Below, in pieces: positions 8,658 to 17,310 of a DNA stretch of 64,000 bases. Location: the NCBI RefSeq assembly GCF_027533845.1, contig NZ_JAPZVN010000008.1:186001-250000 (forward strand). Reading direction: 5' to 3'. The position numbers and the translations under genes are program-made. Numbering within the stretch: the first letter of the stretch is position 1; every line of letters starts with the position of its first letter. This DNA comes from Streptomyces sp. RPT161 (lineage in GTDB: Bacteria; Actinomycetota; Actinomycetes; Streptomycetales; Streptomycetaceae). Under the pieces are notes generated by a model that saw only the letters and a list, made by a program, of their open reading frames with translations, had not been told where the DNA came from and searched no databases.

Positions 8658-8700
8658 CGCGCCGGGGGCCGCCGGGTGCGCCCGGCGGCCCCCGGCGCGC
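8657..8700. terminator. 20-bp perfect hairpin between sepH and the rhodanese gene
   Basis: Perfect 20-bp arms (8657-8676 and 8681-8700) with a TGCG loop start on the last base of the sepH stop codon and end 30 bp before the stop of the convergent rhodanese gene. It is GC-only without a U-tract and acts for both strands. Confidence 0.85.
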
Positions 8701-8730
8701 CCCAACGCGCTCCCCATAGCCGCCCGGTCG

Positions 8731-9546
8731 CTACGGCGTCGCCCCCGTGGCGACCGGGCGGCTGCCGTCATGGCACCACTCGCTCCACGAACCCACGTAC
8801 AGCGCGGCCGGAATGCCCGCCACCGCGAGCGCCAGCACCTGCTGGGCGGCCGAGACGCCCGAGCCGCAGTAGACGCCGACCTCGGTGCCCTGCCCAACAC
8901 CGAGGGCGGCGAAGCGCTTTGCCAACTCCTCGGACGAGCGCAACCGGCCGTCCTCGGCGATGTTCTCGGTCGTCGGAGCACTCACCGCGCCCGGGATGTG
9001 CCCGGCCACCGGGTCGATCGGCTCGACCTCGCCGCGGTACCGCTCCGCCGCCCGGGCGTCGAGCAGCACCCCGGTGCGGGCCAGCGCCGCCGCGTCGTCG
9101 GCGGTCAGCAGGGGGGCCGCGCCCGGCCGGGCGGTGAAGTCGCCCTCGGCGGGCCGTGACTCGCCGGTCTCCAGCGGGCCGGTCCAGGCCGGCAGCCCGC
9201 CGTCCAGCACCCGTACGTCCCGGTGCCCCGCCCAGCGCAGCATCCACCAGGCGCGGGCCGCCGCCCAGCCCTGCCCGCCGTCGTAGACCACGACCTGCCG
9301 GTCGTCACGGACTCCGGCACGGCGCATCGCCGTGGTGAAGACGTCGAGTTCCGGCAGCGGATGGCGGCCGTGCGCCCCGGGCGGCCCGGCGAGTTCGGCC
9401 TCGAGGTCGACGTAGCGGGCGCCGGGGATGTGTCCCGCCTCGTACTGCGGCCGACCGGGCGGGCCGCCGAGTTGGTAGCGCACATCGAGGATCGTCCGGT
9501 CCTGGGGGGCGCTGAGCAGCTCCGCCGCTGAGATGATGGCATCCAT
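8731..9546 (-). CDS. Sulfurtransferase with tandem rhodanese domains
   Basis: This is a 271-aa thiosulfate/3-mercaptopyruvate sulfurtransferase. The N-terminal rhodanese domain (about 15-125) is inactive. The C-terminal one (about 145-265) carries catalytic Cys227 in VYCGSGVSA, the loop type typical of mercaptopyruvate or thiosulfate sulfurtransferases of the SseA group. WAAARAWW and VLDGGLPAW are family signatures. The ATG at 9546 begins at the conserved start of the domain; longer in-frame forms lack similarity. Its role is likely sulfane-sulfur or cyanide handling in the cytoplasm. Confidence 0.9.
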   Translation of the reverse strand: MDAIISAAELLSAPQDRTILDVRYQLGGPPGRPQYEAGHIPGARYVDLEAELAGPPGAHGRHPLPELDVFTTAMRRAGVRDDRQVVVYDGGQGWAAARAWWMLRWAGHRDVRVLDGGLPAWTGPLETGESRPAEGDFTARPGAAPLLTADDAAALARTGVLLDARAAERYRGEVEPIDPVAGHIPGAVSAPTTENIAEDGRLRSSEELAKRFAALGVGQGTEVGVYCGSGVSAAQQVLALAVAGIPAALYVGSWSEWCHDGSRPVATGATP

Positions 9547-9783
9547 GCCGCCATTGTCCCCGCACCGGGTTCCGGGCGCCGGTACGGCCGTTGGCGGTTT
9601 CACCCCGGCATACCGATCGTCATGAGGCGGCAACGGTCGTGACACGGACAAGAGATGACCAACCGGGCATCCTCCTCGCGGCCCACCGTGGAAGCGGCGC
9701 GGTGGGGGCGCGCGACGGGCCCAGTGGTGACAGCATCATCTCTGGCTCGTCCCCCGCTAACCGTCGCGCGAGGAGAGAATCCG

Positions 9784-10563
9784 ATGACCGAGGTATCGGC
9801 CCGGCGTCCCCAGGGCACGCCCTGCTGGGTCAGCCTGTTGGTGCGCAGCCTGCCGGTGACCGAGGAGTTCTACGGCAGGCTGTTCGGCTGGGAGTTCCAG
9901 CCTGGCCCCAAGCACTTCGGGCCGTATGTCCGGGCGCTACGGGAAGGCCGCCTGGTCGCCGGGATCGACGAGGTCCCCAAAGGCCGCGGCCTGCCCGTCG
10001 CCTGGACCACCTACCTGTGCTCGCAGGACGCGGACGCCACCTGCGAGCTGGTCCGCGACTGCGGTGGCACGGTGGCCGTGGGGCCTTTGGACGCCGACGA
10101 CGAGGCGGGCCGGATGGCGATCGCCGCCGACCCGAGCGGAGCGGTGTTCGGGGTCTGGCAGCCCAACACCCACCTGGGGGTCGGGGTGGTGGGCGAGCCG
10201 GGGACGCTGGCGTGGAACGAGCTGCTCACCCGTGAGTCGGCCACCGTCGGCAAGTTCTACACCGCGGTCTTCGGCTACGAGACGCAGGCCGTGGTCTCCG
10301 CCGACCTGGACTACCTGACACTGCTGCTGGAGGGCCGCCCGGTGGCCGGGATCCACGGCGTCGGCCAGGCGGTGCCACGCGACCGCGGGCCGCACTGGAT
10401 GACCTACTTCGCGGTGGCGGACACCGACGAGGCGGCGCGCCGCGTGGTGGAGTTGGGCGGGCGGGTGCTGCGCGGGCCGCACGACTCGGCGTACGGGCGG
10501 ACGGCGACCGTGGAGGACCCGCAGGGCGCCCGGTTCTCCGTGGTCAGGACCACCGAGCCGTAG
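9784..10563 (+). CDS. Two-domain VOC (glyoxalase/bleomycin-resistance fold) protein
   Basis: This 259-aa protein has two beta-alpha-beta-beta-beta VOC modules (about 10-125 and 140-258). Each shows the pattern PCWVSLLV...FYGRLFGWEF or LAWNELLT...FYTAVFGYET and ends in VxDPxGAxFxVW/V. It resembles the hydroxylase/27-kDa-antigen group of actinobacterial VOC proteins. The fold can be an enzyme or a small-molecule binder, and the metal ligands are not complete enough to predict an activity. The ATG has AGGAGAG 8 nt upstream. It is convergent with the thymidine kinase gene. Confidence 0.82.
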   Translation: MTEVSARRPQGTPCWVSLLVRSLPVTEEFYGRLFGWEFQPGPKHFGPYVRALREGRLVAGIDEVPKGRGLPVAWTTYLCSQDADATCELVRDCGGTVAVGPLDADDEAGRMAIAADPSGAVFGVWQPNTHLGVGVVGEPGTLAWNELLTRESATVGKFYTAVFGYETQAVVSADLDYLTLLLEGRPVAGIHGVGQAVPRDRGPHWMTYFAVADTDEAARRVVELGGRVLRGPHDSAYGRTATVEDPQGARFSVVRTTEP

Positions 10564-10616
10564 AACTCGTGTCGTGGGCTGCGGCAGTCGCACAACCGCC
10601 CGACAGGCTCCGGACC

Positions 10617-11267
10617 TCAGTGCTGTTCGACGGGCAGCACGTCCGGGGACAGCGCCGCCGCGCGAGCCGAGGCCGCCGTCATCCGGCGAATATGGTGACG
10701 GCGGCACAGCACCTCGTAACCCACCTCGCCCCGCGAGTGGTTGACGTCGCCCACCACGACCTGGGCGCCCTCGACGACCATCCGGCCGTCCACGGTGCGC
10801 GCGTTGTGGGTGGCCCGGGCGCCGCACCAGCACAGCGCCTCGACCTGGAGCACCTCGATCCGGTCGGCCAGCTCCACCAGGCGCTGGGATCCGGGGAAGA
10901 GGCGGGTGCGGAAGTCGGTGGCGATGCCGAAGGCGTAGACGTCCAGCTCCAAGTCGTCCACCACCCGGGCGAGTTGGTCGACCTGCTCGGGGGTGAAGAA
11001 CTGCGCCTCGTCGGCTATCACGTAGTCGGCGCGGCCGCCGCCGGACAGGTGGCCCACCACGTACCCGTAGAAGTCGAGGTCGTCCGTGGCCTCGACGGCC
11101 TTGGTGGACAGGCCGAGGCGGGAGGAGAGCACACCGGCGCCGGCACGGTCGCTGCGGGTGAAGATCAGCCCCTGGAGACCGCGCGCCGAGCGGTTGTGCT
11201 CGATCTGCAGGGCGAGCGTGCTCTTGCCGCAGTCCATGGTCCCGCAGAAGTACACCAGTTCGGACAT
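10617..11267 (-). CDS. tdk: Thymidine kinase (type II, TK1-like)
   Basis: It phosphorylates thymidine in pyrimidine salvage. It has 216 aa. The P-loop GTMDCGKS is at 9-16, catalytic Glu87 lies in DEAQF (86-90), and a lasso region with a structural zinc site uses Cys146, Cys148, Cys188 and His191/192. The frame stays open upstream into the next gene region, but the ATG at 11267 coincides with the family start MSELVYFCGTMDCGKST. It lies 113 bp downstream of the phosphodiesterase-like gene on the same strand and may be co-transcribed. Confidence 0.93.
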   Translation of the reverse strand: MSELVYFCGTMDCGKSTLALQIEHNRSARGLQGLIFTRSDRAGAGVLSSRLGLSTKAVEATDDLDFYGYVVGHLSGGGRADYVIADEAQFFTPEQVDQLARVVDDLELDVYAFGIATDFRTRLFPGSQRLVELADRIEVLQVEALCWCGARATHNARTVDGRMVVEGAQVVVGDVNHSRGEVGYEVLCRRHHIRRMTAASARAAALSPDVLPVEQH

Positions 11268-11380
11268 GGAGCAGCCATGGGCCTTTCGGAAAGAGGATGT
11301 CGACAGGGTGCCACGCGGCCCGGCGGCAGGAAGGCACGGGAGCAAGGCCCCAGAACCACCACGCCTGCGGCGGGAGGCGT

Positions 11381-12580
11381 CTAGCCGCGCACTTCGAGCA
11401 GCGGTACGAGCTGTTCCACCGGCGCGAGCGAGCCGTGCAGTCCGACCATGGAGGACTCGCCCGGCTCGTTGCGGGTGGCGACCACCGCGATGTCGTCCCG
11501 GGCCACCGCCACCACGTCGCCGATCCGGCCGTGCACCCGCTCGTCCACCCGTGGTCCGAACCACCCGGCGGCGATGGCCTGTTCGCGGGTGGCCACCCAC
11601 ATCCGGTCGCCCAGCACCTCGCTCCACACCGCGTGCACATCGGCGGCGGCGCCCGGCACCGCGTAGACATGGCGGGCCCGCGCCTCCCCACCGAGCAGCT
11701 CGACGCCCGCGCCTAGCTCCCAGTCCTCGTCGAAGTCGATCCGCGCCTCGGGGTCGAAGGGGATGTCGATCATCCCGTGGTCGGCGGTGACGTACAGCAC
11801 GGAGCGCGGCGGGAGTTGCTCGGCGAGCCGCTGCGCCAGCCGGTCGACCATCATCAACTGGCCGCGCCAGGCATCGGAGTCGACACCGTGCCGGTGCCCC
11901 ATGCCGTCGAGTTCGCTGTAGTACGTGTAGACCAGCGTGCGGTCGGCGGCGGCCAGCCGGTCGGCGGCCAGGTCCATCCGCTCCTCGCCGGTCAGCCGAC
12001 CGTGAAACGTTCCGCCGGACAGCGCGATCTGGGTCAGCGGGGTGTGCTCGAAGGCCGGTGCGGACACCTGGCAGGTGGCCACCCCCGCGGCGTCGCTGAG
12101 CTGGAAGACCGTGGGGTACGGCTGCCACTTGTGCGGGTCGGTCCACGGCTGCCAGCGCAACTGGTTCATCAACTGGCGCTGCCCCGGTACGGCGACCGTG
12201 TACCCGGCCAGGCCGTGCGCGCCCGGGGGCAGCCCGGTGCCCACCGAGGCCAGCGAGGTGGCGGTGGTGGACGGGAAGCCCGCGGTGAGCGGGGTACCGG
12301 AGCCGCCCAGCGAACTGCCCAGCAGCGAGGTCAGGTAGGGCGCCTCGTCCGGGTGGGCCTTGAGCAGTTCCCAGCCCATGCCGTCCACCAGGAAGACGCA
12401 CACCCGGTCGGCCGGCGTCAGGTCCAGGGCGGTGGCCGGAACGCCCGGCACCGACAGGCCGCGCGCCACCGCGGGCAGCAGGTCGGCCAGGGCCGCCGTC
12501 CCGTAACGGGGGGCGGGGGCGGTGCGGATGTCGAGCGGGGCGGGGTAACCGTGCTGCCCGGTCGCGGCAGGCTGCGCCAT
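11381..12580 (-). CDS. Alkaline-phosphatase-fold phosphodiesterase / nucleotide pyrophosphatase
   Basis: This 399-aa enzyme is of the type I phosphodiesterase/NPP family. Metal-site motifs are VFLVDGMGWELL, nucleophile region AGFPSTTATSLAS (Thr), ELDGMGHRHG and TADHGM, all intact. No signal peptide is seen, so it probably works in the cytoplasm; the substrate is unknown. Its ATG shares one base with the stop of the upstream DUF5998 gene (TGATG), a translational-coupling arrangement. Confidence 0.87.
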   Translation of the reverse strand: MAQPAATGQHGYPAPLDIRTAPAPRYGTAALADLLPAVARGLSVPGVPATALDLTPADRVCVFLVDGMGWELLKAHPDEAPYLTSLLGSSLGGSGTPLTAGFPSTTATSLASVGTGLPPGAHGLAGYTVAVPGQRQLMNQLRWQPWTDPHKWQPYPTVFQLSDAAGVATCQVSAPAFEHTPLTQIALSGGTFHGRLTGEERMDLAADRLAAADRTLVYTYYSELDGMGHRHGVDSDAWRGQLMMVDRLAQRLAEQLPPRSVLYVTADHGMIDIPFDPEARIDFDEDWELGAGVELLGGEARARHVYAVPGAAADVHAVWSEVLGDRMWVATREQAIAAGWFGPRVDERVHGRIGDVVAVARDDIAVVATRNEPGESSMVGLHGSLAPVEQLVPLLEVRG

Positions 12581-13173
12581 CAGCGCTGCGCCGTAGCGGA
12601 GGCGGTGGCTTCGGAGAGCGCCTGGGCGAAGGCGAGCGTCTGGCGCACCGCCTCCGGACCGTCGCCCGCCTCGCTCACCCGCAGCGAGAGGTCGTCGGCG
12701 GTGGAGGAGCCGGTGAAGCCGTGGTCCGCGTCGCAGTTGGGGTCCCCGCAGGCGGCGGGCTCCAGGTCGATACGGCTGACGGCGCCCCACCCTATGGTGA
12801 GCACCACCTCGCGCGGCAGCGTGCCGGGAGTGTACGACTCGGGGTTGGCGACGACCCGGCTGACCACCACGGACGAGATCCGGCCTATCTTCACGGACTC
12901 GGTGGAGGTGGTGGCGTACGGGGAGGGCGAGGTGTCGTCCGCGCCCTGTTCGTCGGTGTGGCTGACCAGGAAGCGGGTGGGGGTGAGGACGAGGACGGTG
13001 ATGTGTCGGCGCACCTCGTTGGCGTCGAATGTGGTCTCTTGGTTGACCAGGTACGCCACCACCGGTTCCCCGCCGACCGAGGCCTCCACGGCCTCCGCCA
13101 CGAGCGCCGGGTAGTAGCCGCTGCGCTCGATCGCCGCGCGCAGCCCCTGAGTCGTCGTACCGGTCTTCGCCAT
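12580..13173 (-). CDS. DUF5998 family protein
   Basis: This is a 197-aa actinobacterial protein of unknown function, alpha/beta by composition. It has the conserved stretches YYPALVAEAVEASVGGEPVV and a His/Cys-containing CGDPNCDADHGFTG segment near residue 145 that could bind a metal. It is coupled to the phosphodiesterase gene through a 1-bp stop/start overlap, so the two products are made together and perhaps interact. The start at 13173 was chosen at MAKTG; another in-frame ATG lies three codons upstream and neither has a clear ribosome site. Confidence 0.8.
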   Translation of the reverse strand: MAKTGTTTQGLRAAIERSGYYPALVAEAVEASVGGEPVVAYLVNQETTFDANEVRRHITVLVLTPTRFLVSHTDEQGADDTSPSPYATTSTESVKIGRISSVVVSRVVANPESYTPGTLPREVVLTIGWGAVSRIDLEPAACGDPNCDADHGFTGSSTADDLSLRVSEAGDGPEAVRQTLAFAQALSEATASATAQR

Positions 13174-13201
13174 GGGCACCATCTTAGTGTCGGCCGCACG
13201 C

Positions 13202-15949
13202 TCACAGAGACGACAGTGCACGCGGTCCCAGGTCGGTACGGGCCGGGGGGTGCGCCAGCCGCACGGTCGCGCCCAGGACGCTGACCCCGAGCCCGCGGGG
13301 GGCCACGACAACGGGTTCGAGGTGAACGGAGACCACCTCCGGCAGGTCGTCGACCAGCCGGGACACCCGCAGCAGCGTCTCCTCCAGGGCGGCGGTGTCG
13401 GCGGGCTCCGCGCCGCGCCAGCCGAACAGCATGGGCGCCGCCTTGATGGTGCGCACCAGTTGGGCGGCGTCCCGGTCGGTGACCGGCACCAGGTGGTGCG
13501 CGAGATCACCGAGCAGCTCGGATGCCGCGCCCGCGAGCCCGAAGGAGAGCACCGAGCCCGCGGCCGGGTCCACGGCGGCCCGCACCACTGTGTCGACCCC
13601 GCGCGGCGCCATGGACTGCACGACCGGCCGCACCTCGTCGGGCCTGCCCAGCTGCCGTGTCAACTCCTCGTAGGCGCGCCGCAGTTCGCCCTCTCCCGCG
13701 AGGTCGAGCCGCACCCCGCCGAGGTCGGCGCGGTGCCGCAGGTGCGGGGCGGTGGCCTTGAGCGCCACCGGGAAGCCCAGCCGCCGGGCGGCGGCGACCG
13801 CGCTGTCGGCGTCGGGGGCGGCCAGCGCGGCCCATACCTCGATCCCGTACCGGCCGAGCAGGGCGCCTCCGGCCGCGTCGTCCAGGGTGACGCCCCGGCC
13901 GCCCGCGGGCTCGGTGGCGTCCAGCAGCCGGTCGACGTCCGCCCTGGCCGCCGCCTCGTCGACGCCGTCCAGTTCCGGCACCCGGCCGGGGGTCGCGTCC
14001 TCCCGCCGCCAGCGCGCGTAGCGCACCGCCTCGGCCAGCGCCCGTACCGCCCGCTCGGCGGCCGGGTAGGTGGGGATCCGGGGCGCGCCGGACGCGCCCT
14101 CGGGGGCGGCCTCGCCCAGCCGGTCGGCGAGCCGGTCCAGGGCGAGCTGGACCACGGCCACCGGCTTGGCGGCGGCCCCGGCCGCGGTGCGCAGCGCCGC
14201 CGCCAGCGCCGGGTCGTCGGCCGAGTCGGGGTCACCGGCGTCCACCGCGCCGACCCGTGGGATCGCGGTGACCAGGACCGCGTCCACCTCGTCGTCGGCC
14301 AGCGCGGCGGCCAGCGCGGCGTGGAAGTCCTGGGGCGCCGCCCCGGTGGTGAGGTCGCGCGGTGGCCTCGGGCGCAGTCCGGCGCTCAGGCAGGCGTCGT
14401 ACGCGAGCAGGCCCAGCGACTCGGAGTTGCCGAGGATGGCGACGCGTTCACCGGCGGGCAGCGGCTGGTGCGCCAACAGCACCCCGGTGTCCAGGAGTTC
14501 GGTGACCGTGTCGACCCGGATGATCCCGGCCTGCCTCAGCAGCGCGGAGACGGTGGCGTCCGGGATGCGGGTGACGGGCACGGTGTGGCCGGGCGGCAGC
14601 GCACCGGAGTGCCGGGCGCCCTTGACCACGACGACGGGTTTGACGGCGGCGGTGCGGCGCGCCAGCCGGGTGAACTTGCGTGGGTTGCCGATGGATTCCA
14701 GGTACATCAGCGCCACGTCGGTGTCGGGGTCGTCGTGCCAGTACTGGAGCAGGTCGTTTCCGGACACGTCGGCGCGGTTGCCCGCCGAGACGAAGGTCGA
14801 GATGCCGCCGAGTCCGGCGCCGCGCCGGTGCAGTCCGGACAGCAGGGAGATGCCGATGGCGCCGGACTGGGTGAACAGCCCGAGCCGCCCGGCGGCGGGT
14901 GCCTCGGGTGACAGCGACGCGTTGAGCCGCACCCCGGGAGCGGTGTTGATCAGTCCGAAAGCGTTCGGTCCGATGACCCGCATCCCGTAGGACCTGGCCT
15001 GGCGGACCAGGGCGCGCTGTCGCTCCCGCCCCTGCGGGCCGGACTCGGCGTAGCCGTTGGCGATCACGAGCAGGCCCTGCACGCCGTGCACCCCGCAGTC
15101 CGCCACGGCTTCCGGCACCGCCTCGGCGGGCACCGCGAGGACCGCCAGGTCCACCGGCTGGCCGATGGCGGCCACCGAGCGGTACCCGGGAACGCCTTCC
15201 GGCTCCAGCATGTCCATGCCCTGCGGGAAATTGCGGTTGACCGCGTACAGGCGGCCGGTGAAGCCCGCGGCGAGCAGGTTGCGCAGCAGGCCGCGGCCGA
15301 CCCCGCCCTCGGCCCGCCCGGCGCCGACCACGGCGACCGCGCGGGGGGCCAGCAGCCGCTGCACGGAGCGGGCCTCGGCGCGCTGCTCGCGGGCGCGCAT
15401 CACGGCGACCGAGGCCTCGGTGGGCTCCAGGTCGAGTTCGAGGCGGACCACGCCGTCGGTGAAGCTCCGTTGAGCGGTGTAGCCCACGTCCGTGAAGACT
15501 TTGATCATCTTCCGGTTGGCGGGCAGCACTTCGGCGTCGAAGCGGCGGATGCCGTTCTCCCGGGCGACGGCGGCGATGTGCTCCAGCAGTGCGGAGGCGA
15601 CACCCCGGCCCTGATGGGCGTCCTGGACCAGGAACGCGACCTCCGCCACGCCGTCGTCCAGCCGGTCGTAGCGGACGGTGGCGATGAACTCGCCGCCCAC
15701 GGTGGCCGCCAGGCCCACCCGGTCGACGTAGTCGTGGTGGGTGAAGCGGTGCACGTCCCGGTCGGAAAGCCGGGGGTAGGGAGCGAAGAAGCGGTAGTAC
15801 TTCGACTCGTCGGACACCTGCTCGTAGAAGCTGACCAGCCGCTGCGCGTCGTCGGGTGTGATGGGCCGGATGTGGGCGATCCCCCCGTCGCGCAGCACCA
15901 CGTCCGCCTCCCAGTGGACGGGGTAGGCCGGGGTGCGCGAGGTCTCCAT
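13202..15949 (-). CDS. Bifunctional GNAT acetyltransferase / NDP-forming acyl-CoA ligase-like protein (PatA type)
   Basis: This 915-aa fusion has a GNAT domain at about 1-175 (acetyl-CoA loop QDAHQGRGVASALL). It is followed by CoA-binding, succinyl-CoA-ligase-like and ATP-grasp domains of ADP-forming acetyl-CoA synthetases. This is the layout of Streptomyces PatA, a lysine acetyltransferase acting on acyl-CoA synthetases. In the ligase half the usual GPNCxG motif reads GPNAFG, and the phosphohistidine segment reads PPGHTVP instead of SHTGAL, so the ligase part may be regulatory rather than catalytic. The start at 15949 gives the conserved METSRTPAYP N-terminus; no ribosome site is obvious, so it may be leaderless. 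Confidence 0.88.
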   Translation of the reverse strand: METSRTPAYPVHWEADVVLRDGGIAHIRPITPDDAQRLVSFYEQVSDESKYYRFFAPYPRLSDRDVHRFTHHDYVDRVGLAATVGGEFIATVRYDRLDDGVAEVAFLVQDAHQGRGVASALLEHIAAVARENGIRRFDAEVLPANRKMIKVFTDVGYTAQRSFTDGVVRLELDLEPTEASVAVMRAREQRAEARSVQRLLAPRAVAVVGAGRAEGGVGRGLLRNLLAAGFTGRLYAVNRNFPQGMDMLEPEGVPGYRSVAAIGQPVDLAVLAVPAEAVPEAVADCGVHGVQGLLVIANGYAESGPQGRERQRALVRQARSYGMRVIGPNAFGLINTAPGVRLNASLSPEAPAAGRLGLFTQSGAIGISLLSGLHRRGAGLGGISTFVSAGNRADVSGNDLLQYWHDDPDTDVALMYLESIGNPRKFTRLARRTAAVKPVVVVKGARHSGALPPGHTVPVTRIPDATVSALLRQAGIIRVDTVTELLDTGVLLAHQPLPAGERVAILGNSESLGLLAYDACLSAGLRPRPPRDLTTGAAPQDFHAALAAALADDEVDAVLVTAIPRVGAVDAGDPDSADDPALAAALRTAAGAAAKPVAVVQLALDRLADRLGEAAPEGASGAPRIPTYPAAERAVRALAEAVRYARWRREDATPGRVPELDGVDEAAARADVDRLLDATEPAGGRGVTLDDAAGGALLGRYGIEVWAALAAPDADSAVAAARRLGFPVALKATAPHLRHRADLGGVRLDLAGEGELRRAYEELTRQLGRPDEVRPVVQSMAPRGVDTVVRAAVDPAAGSVLSFGLAGAASELLGDLAHHLVPVTDRDAAQLVRTIKAAPMLFGWRGAEPADTAALEETLLRVSRLVDDLPEVVSVHLEPVVVAPRGLGVSVLGATVRLAHPPARTDLGPRALSSL

Positions 15950-16051
15950 GGGCGCAAGAGTAGGCCGATCGGCCCGGTTCGGCGCTGCCGCGGGCGACGC
16001 TCGGCGCATGGCGTGCCGGGGAGGCGTCCGGCACCCGCGCGGTCGTGGTTA

Positions 16052-16067
16052 ACTGGTCTAGACAACC
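16052..16067 (+). promoter_or_regulatory. DasR-responsive element (dre) upstream of ptsH
   Basis: ACTGGTCTAGACAACC differs at two positions from the published DasR consensus ACTGGTCTAGACCACT and lies 24 bp before the ptsH ATG. DasR is the GntR-family repressor that links N-acetylglucosamine metabolism with PTS genes and development, and ptsH is a known target in S. coelicolor. Confidence 0.85.
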
Positions 16068-16090
16068 AGAGTCATCAGAAGGGTTGAACC

Positions 16091-16372
16091 ATGGCTGAGC
16101 GCCGCGTCAACGTCGGCTGGGCCGAGGGCCTGCACGCCCGCCCCGCGTCGATCTTCGTCCGCGCCGCGACCGCCGCCGGCGTGCCGATCACGATCGCCAA
16201 GGCCGACGGCACCCCGGTCAACGCCGCCTCCATGCTCGCCGTGCTCGGGCTGGGCGCGCAGGGCGGCGAGGAGATCGTGCTGGCCTCCGACGCCGAGGGC
16301 GCGGAGGAGGCGCTCGACCGGCTGTCCAAGCTGGTCGCCGAGGGCCTGGACGAGCTGCCGGAAACCGTCTGA
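16091..16372 (+). CDS. ptsH: PTS phosphocarrier protein HPr
   Basis: HPr relays phosphate from enzyme I to sugar-specific EIIA proteins of the phosphotransferase system. It is 93 aa. Active His15 lies in EGLHARPAS and Ser47, the position phosphorylated in firmicutes, in NAASMLAV. The ribosome site AGAAGGG is 8 nt upstream of the ATG. It is monocistronic, far from ptsI/crr as usual in streptomycetes. A dre box overlaps the promoter region, so DasR repression lifted by glucosamine-6-phosphate is expected. A strong bidirectional hairpin follows. Confidence 0.96.
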   Translation: MAERRVNVGWAEGLHARPASIFVRAATAAGVPITIAKADGTPVNAASMLAVLGLGAQGGEEIVLASDAEGAEEALDRLSKLVAEGLDELPETV

Positions 16373-16399
16373 GACCTTTCCGCGCCCAATGCGCGGCAC

Positions 16400-16437
16400 G
16401 GCGGTGCCGGGTATCGGTTCAGATACCTGGCACCGCC
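16400..16437. terminator. Bidirectional hairpin terminator after ptsH
   Basis: GGCGGTGCC (16400-16408) pairs with GGCACCGCC (16429-16437). Inner arms GGTATC (16410-16415) and GATACC (16422-16427) continue the stem across one mismatch, with a GGTTCA loop. It lies between ptsH and the convergent gntR gene. Confidence 0.82.
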
Positions 16438-16498
16438 ATTCGCATATCCGCGGAAAAATGGCCGGGCAATTCCCTGCGAGTTGTATACGGCACGCCTG

Positions 16499-17200
16499 TT
16501 AAATGCGGTCGCGTCTGGTGTTTACAGCATGTTTCAACCGGTGCGCGGCGGTCGCCCTGGCGACGTGCGCGGCGGCCAGCTCGCGCGCCCGCACCGCATC
16601 GCGTCGCGCCACCGCGTCGGTGATCGCCGCGTGCTCCTCCCAGGCGCCGGGGCCCCGCCCGGCCTGCTCCACCGCGTACATCCAGGAGATCTTCCGCCGC
16701 AACTGGGTGAGCAGCGAAGCGAGTCCGGGACTGCCGGAGGCCTGGGCCAGCGTCTCGTGGAACCAGCCGTCCAACGCTGGCAGATCGGACAACTGCCCCT
16801 CCCTGCAACGCTCCTGCCCCAGCCGCACCAGCCCACTCAGCACCCGCAGTTGCTGCTGGGTGCGGCGTTGGGCGGCCCGCGCCGCCCCCAACGGCTCCAG
16901 CAGCGACCGCATTTCGAGCAGATCGCCAGCCTCCTGCTCGGTGGGCTCGGCGACGGTGGCGCCCGCATGCCTGCGGGTGCGCACGAACCCCTCGGACTCC
17001 AGGGTGCGCAGCGCCTCACGCACCGGCACCCGGGACACCCCGTACCGCTTGGCCAGCAACTCCTCGGTCAGCCGGCCGCCGGGAGCGAAGAATCCGCTGA
17101 CGATGTCGTCCCGGATCGCGGAGCACACCGTGCGGGCGGAAATACGCCGCGCCGCTTCACCGGTGCCGTCCACTTCCGATCGCGTTTTGCCGGTCGCCAT
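16499..17200 (-). CDS. GntR-family (FadR/VanR subfamily) transcriptional regulator
   Basis: This 233-aa regulator has an N-terminal winged helix (about 18-85: CSAIRDDIVSGFFAPGGRLTEELLAKRYGVSRVPVREALRTLESEGFV, abbreviated by its key motif VSRVPVREAL). The C-terminal all-helical FCD effector domain has the metal-binding histidines spread through WFHET, EEHAAI and AAHVARA. The ATG at 17200 was preferred to a TTG six codons earlier. The effector is unknown. Although adjacent to ptsH, it is convergent and separated by a terminator, so no operon link exists. Confidence 0.87.
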   Translation of the reverse strand: MATGKTRSEVDGTGEAARRISARTVCSAIRDDIVSGFFAPGGRLTEELLAKRYGVSRVPVREALRTLESEGFVRTRRHAGATVAEPTEQEAGDLLEMRSLLEPLGAARAAQRRTQQQLRVLSGLVRLGQERCREGQLSDLPALDGWFHETLAQASGSPGLASLLTQLRRKISWMYAVEQAGRGPGAWEEHAAITDAVARRDAVRARELAAAHVARATAAHRLKHAVNTRRDRI

Positions 17201-17269
17201 TCCCAAACTGTATTCCAAATCGGCGGCGATTCCGGCGGCCGGGATGAATTCGGCGCATTCTCGCGTATG

Positions 17270-17303
17270 GCCGTCCCGCGCGCCCCTGGGCGCGCGGGAC
17301 GGC
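17270..17303. terminator. 16-bp perfect hairpin after the M16 protease operon
   Basis: Arms 17270-17285 and 17288-17303 are perfectly complementary around a 2-nt loop, 8 bp past the stop of the second protease gene. GC-only, no U-tract. Confidence 0.8.
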
Positions 17304-17310
17304 GGGGTCG

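Noticed and set aside
16009-16074. GntR regulator at 16499-17200 as DasR itself
   Set aside because: It belongs to the FadR/FCD branch by its helical effector domain, whereas DasR is a HutC-type GntR protein.
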